Origin: Chloroflexota bacterium
Lineage (GTDB): Bacteria > Chloroflexota > Anaerolineae > Promineifilales > Promineifilaceae
Direction of reading: 5' to 3'
Length of the DNA stretch: 5,746 nt
Assembly: GCA_024223125.1 (NCBI GenBank)
Contig: JAAEOP010000097.1
Location: 1 to 5,746 of the forward strand
The notes under the pieces are model-generated. The model ran no database searches. It was not told where the DNA came from and saw only the letters and a list, made by a program, of their open reading frames with translations. Within the stretch, counting starts at the first letter, position 1, and each line of letters opens with the position of its first letter. A program made the position numbers and the translations under genes. Positions 4,517-5,746 of this stretch are shown here, one piece after another.

Positions 4517-5746
4517 TTATTGGTTAACCCCTTGTTTACGCAGGTTGCGAATATTGACAACCATAATAGGAATGACAACGACAAATAAAATGACGGCTAA
4601 AGCGCTGGCACGGCCGAAATTGCGAAAGTTAAACATCTCTACGAACATCCGGTTGGCAATCACTTCCGTTTCAAATTTACCGCTCGTCATCACAAACACA
4701 ATGTCAAACACTTTTAGGATGGCAATAAAGATGGTTGTGGCCACGGTGATAATGGAGCCGCGAATCATGGGGATGATGATTCGGAAGAAAATCTGAAACT
4801 CATTGGCCCCATCAATGCGGGAAGCTTCGATAATTTCATTGGGAACGCCTTTGAGCGCGGCCGATAAAACCACCATCGCAAACCCGGTCATCAGCCAGAT
4901 CATAATGACGATGAGAGCGTAAGTGTTGAACGGAGTTTCGATGAGCCAGGGAATGGGTTCCCCGCCCAATTTTGTAACCAGCGCATTGAGCAGACCAATC
5001 TGACTACGGCCGCCCGGCTGCCAGGCATAGACAAACTTCCAGATGACGCTGGCGCCCACAAATGAAATGGCGAGAGGCAAAAAGATGAACGTTTTAGCCA
5101 ATGCTTCTCGTTTAATTTTGTCAACCAACGCCGCAAAAACTAGGCCAATGATGACTGCGCCGCTGGTTCCTATCAACAGCCAAAGCAAATTGTTACGAAA
5201 CGCAATGTGCATGTCTGGGCTGGTGAAGGCGAACTGATAATTTTGCAGGCCAAACGGTGTCGTCGCAAAAACCCGCTGCGTTTCGCCGTCGTCATCGGTT
5301 ACAGTTTGGGGATGGATAACAAGATAGACTGGTTTATCATCAAAACGAACGCGGACTATTTCAAACTGATCCAGATTGAGCAGGTACGTTTCAAATTCAA
5401 TATCTGTTTCGGCCAGCATATCGGCTGCGATATTGTCTGAGGCCCAAAATTGATTGGGAATGATTTCAGGTGTGTTGAGAATATCTTCGGTTAGACTGGT
5501 GTAGATGGTGTTGATGACCGGATAAACGAGATAGGTTCCCAACAGCAAGACGGCCGGTCCCACAAAGATGATAGGGCGAATAGATTCGCGCCAGCGGGTG
5601 GGCAGATGTCCAATTAAATCGTTCGCTGCCCAAAACAGAATCCAGACGCCAGCCACACCGACAAGGAGGGCGACGGCCATAATCATCAACTTAGCGGCAA
5701 ACGGATTTAGCCCATTTTCTGTCAGGATAACGGCCGCCTGATCCAA
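4517..5746 (-). CDS. Carbohydrate ABC transporter permease, MalF-like (CUT1 family), 5' end outside window
   Basis: The frame is open from the window edge to TAA at 4519-4517, 409 residues. The first codon in the window is TTG; whether it is the start or an internal codon cannot be decided here. An extra hydrophobic segment (about 19-43) precedes the usual permease core, which begins with RPIIFVGPAVLLLGTYLVYP (57-76). Further membrane segments lie near 184-208, 219-243, 274-297, 326-350 and 380-400. The EAA loop is EIIEASRIDGANEFQIFFRI (304-323) followed by IIPMIRG, which should bind the ATPase. Between the first core segment and FGLQNYQFAF (165-174) lies a hydrophilic, acidic stretch of about 75-80 residues. 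Relatives often reach the F-G-L-x-N-Y motif after roughly 10-15 residues. It forms the channel with the MalG-like subunit. Substrate is inferred only from the neighbouring GlcNAc genes. Confidence 0.92.
   Translation of the reverse strand: MDQAAVILTENGLNPFAAKLMIMAVALLVGVAGVWILFWAANDLIGHLPTRWRESIRPIIFVGPAVLLLGTYLVYPVINTIYTSLTEDILNTPEIIPNQFWASDNIAADMLAETDIEFETYLLNLDQFEIVRVRFDDKPVYLVIHPQTVTDDDGETQRVFATTPFGLQNYQFAFTSPDMHIAFRNNLLWLLIGTSGAVIIGLVFAALVDKIKREALAKTFIFLPLAISFVGASVIWKFVYAWQPGGRSQIGLLNALVTKLGGEPIPWLIETPFNTYALIVIMIWLMTGFAMVVLSAALKGVPNEIIEASRIDGANEFQIFFRIIIPMIRGSIITVATTIFIAILKVFDIVFVMTSGKFETEVIANRMFVEMFNFRNFGRASALAVILFVVVIPIMVVNIRNLRKQGVNQ
4528..4533 (-). promoter_or_regulatory. Possible ribosome binding site of the MalG-like permease
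   Basis: AAGGGG on the minus strand lies inside the last codons of the MalF-like gene, 12 bases before the ATG at 4515. The spacing is long. With stop and start one base apart, coupling to translation of the upstream gene is probably the main route. Confidence 0.4.

Larger units (their letters stand above)
128..5736. repeat. Iterated palindrome CGGCCG/ACGGCCGT dispersed through all five genes
   Basis: By hand count CGGCCG occurs 31 times, first at 128-133 and last at 5731-5736: 4 in the SIS gene, 8 in nagA, 11 in nagZ, 3 in the MalG-like gene and 5 in the MalF-like gene. Eight are the full octamer ACGGCCGT (319-326, 1393-1400, 1776-1783, 1985-1992, 2310-2317, 2600-2607, 2911-2918, 3433-3440). 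About 1-2 hexamers and about 0.1 octamer would be expected by chance. It is read in more than one frame, for example as Thr-Ala-Val and as Asn-Gly-Arg, so a protein motif does not explain it. Confidence 0.85.

Noticed and set aside
4516..4584. Upstream start of the MalG-like permease at 4584
   Set aside because: It would overlap the MalF-like gene by over 60 bases and add residues unlike the family; the ATG at 4515 directly follows the upstream stop.
5744..5746. TTG at the window edge as the true start of the MalF-like permease
   Set aside because: It is simply the first complete codon in view; no upstream sequence is available to judge a ribosome site.

Overview
The window holds five tightly packed genes, all on the minus strand, so transcription runs from position 5746 towards position 1. 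In that order they are two membrane subunits of a CUT1-type carbohydrate ABC importer, a GH3 beta-N-acetylhexosaminidase (NagZ type), N-acetylglucosamine-6-phosphate deacetylase (NagA), and a double-SIS protein of the GlmS-like or NagB-II glucosamine-6-phosphate deaminase type. The first and last genes run off the window. The order reads as one operon for uptake and breakdown of GlcNAc-containing oligosaccharides from chitin, chitobiose or cell-wall material: import, release of GlcNAc, deacetylation of GlcNAc-6-P, then deamination and isomerisation to fructose-6-P. The GlcNAc kinase, the importer ATPase and the solute-binding protein are not in the window.

Region by region: 4517-5746 is the MalF-like permease, incomplete at its 5' end, with an unusually long loop. 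3631-4515 is the MalG-like permease. 3524-3630 is the only real intergenic gap and is almost filled by a small palindromic element. 1919-3523 is nagZ. 1899-1918 is an AT-rich junction carrying a 21-bp duplication. 687-1898 is nagA. 1-680 is the 5' part of the SIS gene. No stretch over 300 bases lacks a gene. I saw no tRNA, rRNA, CRISPR array, convincing promoter or terminator.

The non-genic structure is the most interesting part. (1) A 93-bp element with terminal inverted repeats and two hairpins sits between malG and nagZ. It is flanked by a 10-bp direct repeat, one copy of which supplies malG's stop codon and the other nagZ's Shine-Dalgarno. This looks like an insertion with target duplication that kept both genes intact. 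(2) A 21-bp duplication at the nagZ/nagA junction leaves a five-codon mini-ORF (MNCE-stop) overlapping the nagZ stop. (3) The palindrome CGGCCG, often as ACGGCCGT, occurs 31 times by hand count, far above chance, like a HIP1-type iterated palindrome. (4) A G-rich mirror repeat lies inside nagA.

The organism is a bacterium of roughly balanced GC content. The gene families, the dispersed hairpin repeat and the importer/NagZ/NagA/SIS arrangement suggest an environmental Chloroflexota member (Anaerolineae-like). That assignment is inference from general resemblance and not proven by the sequence.
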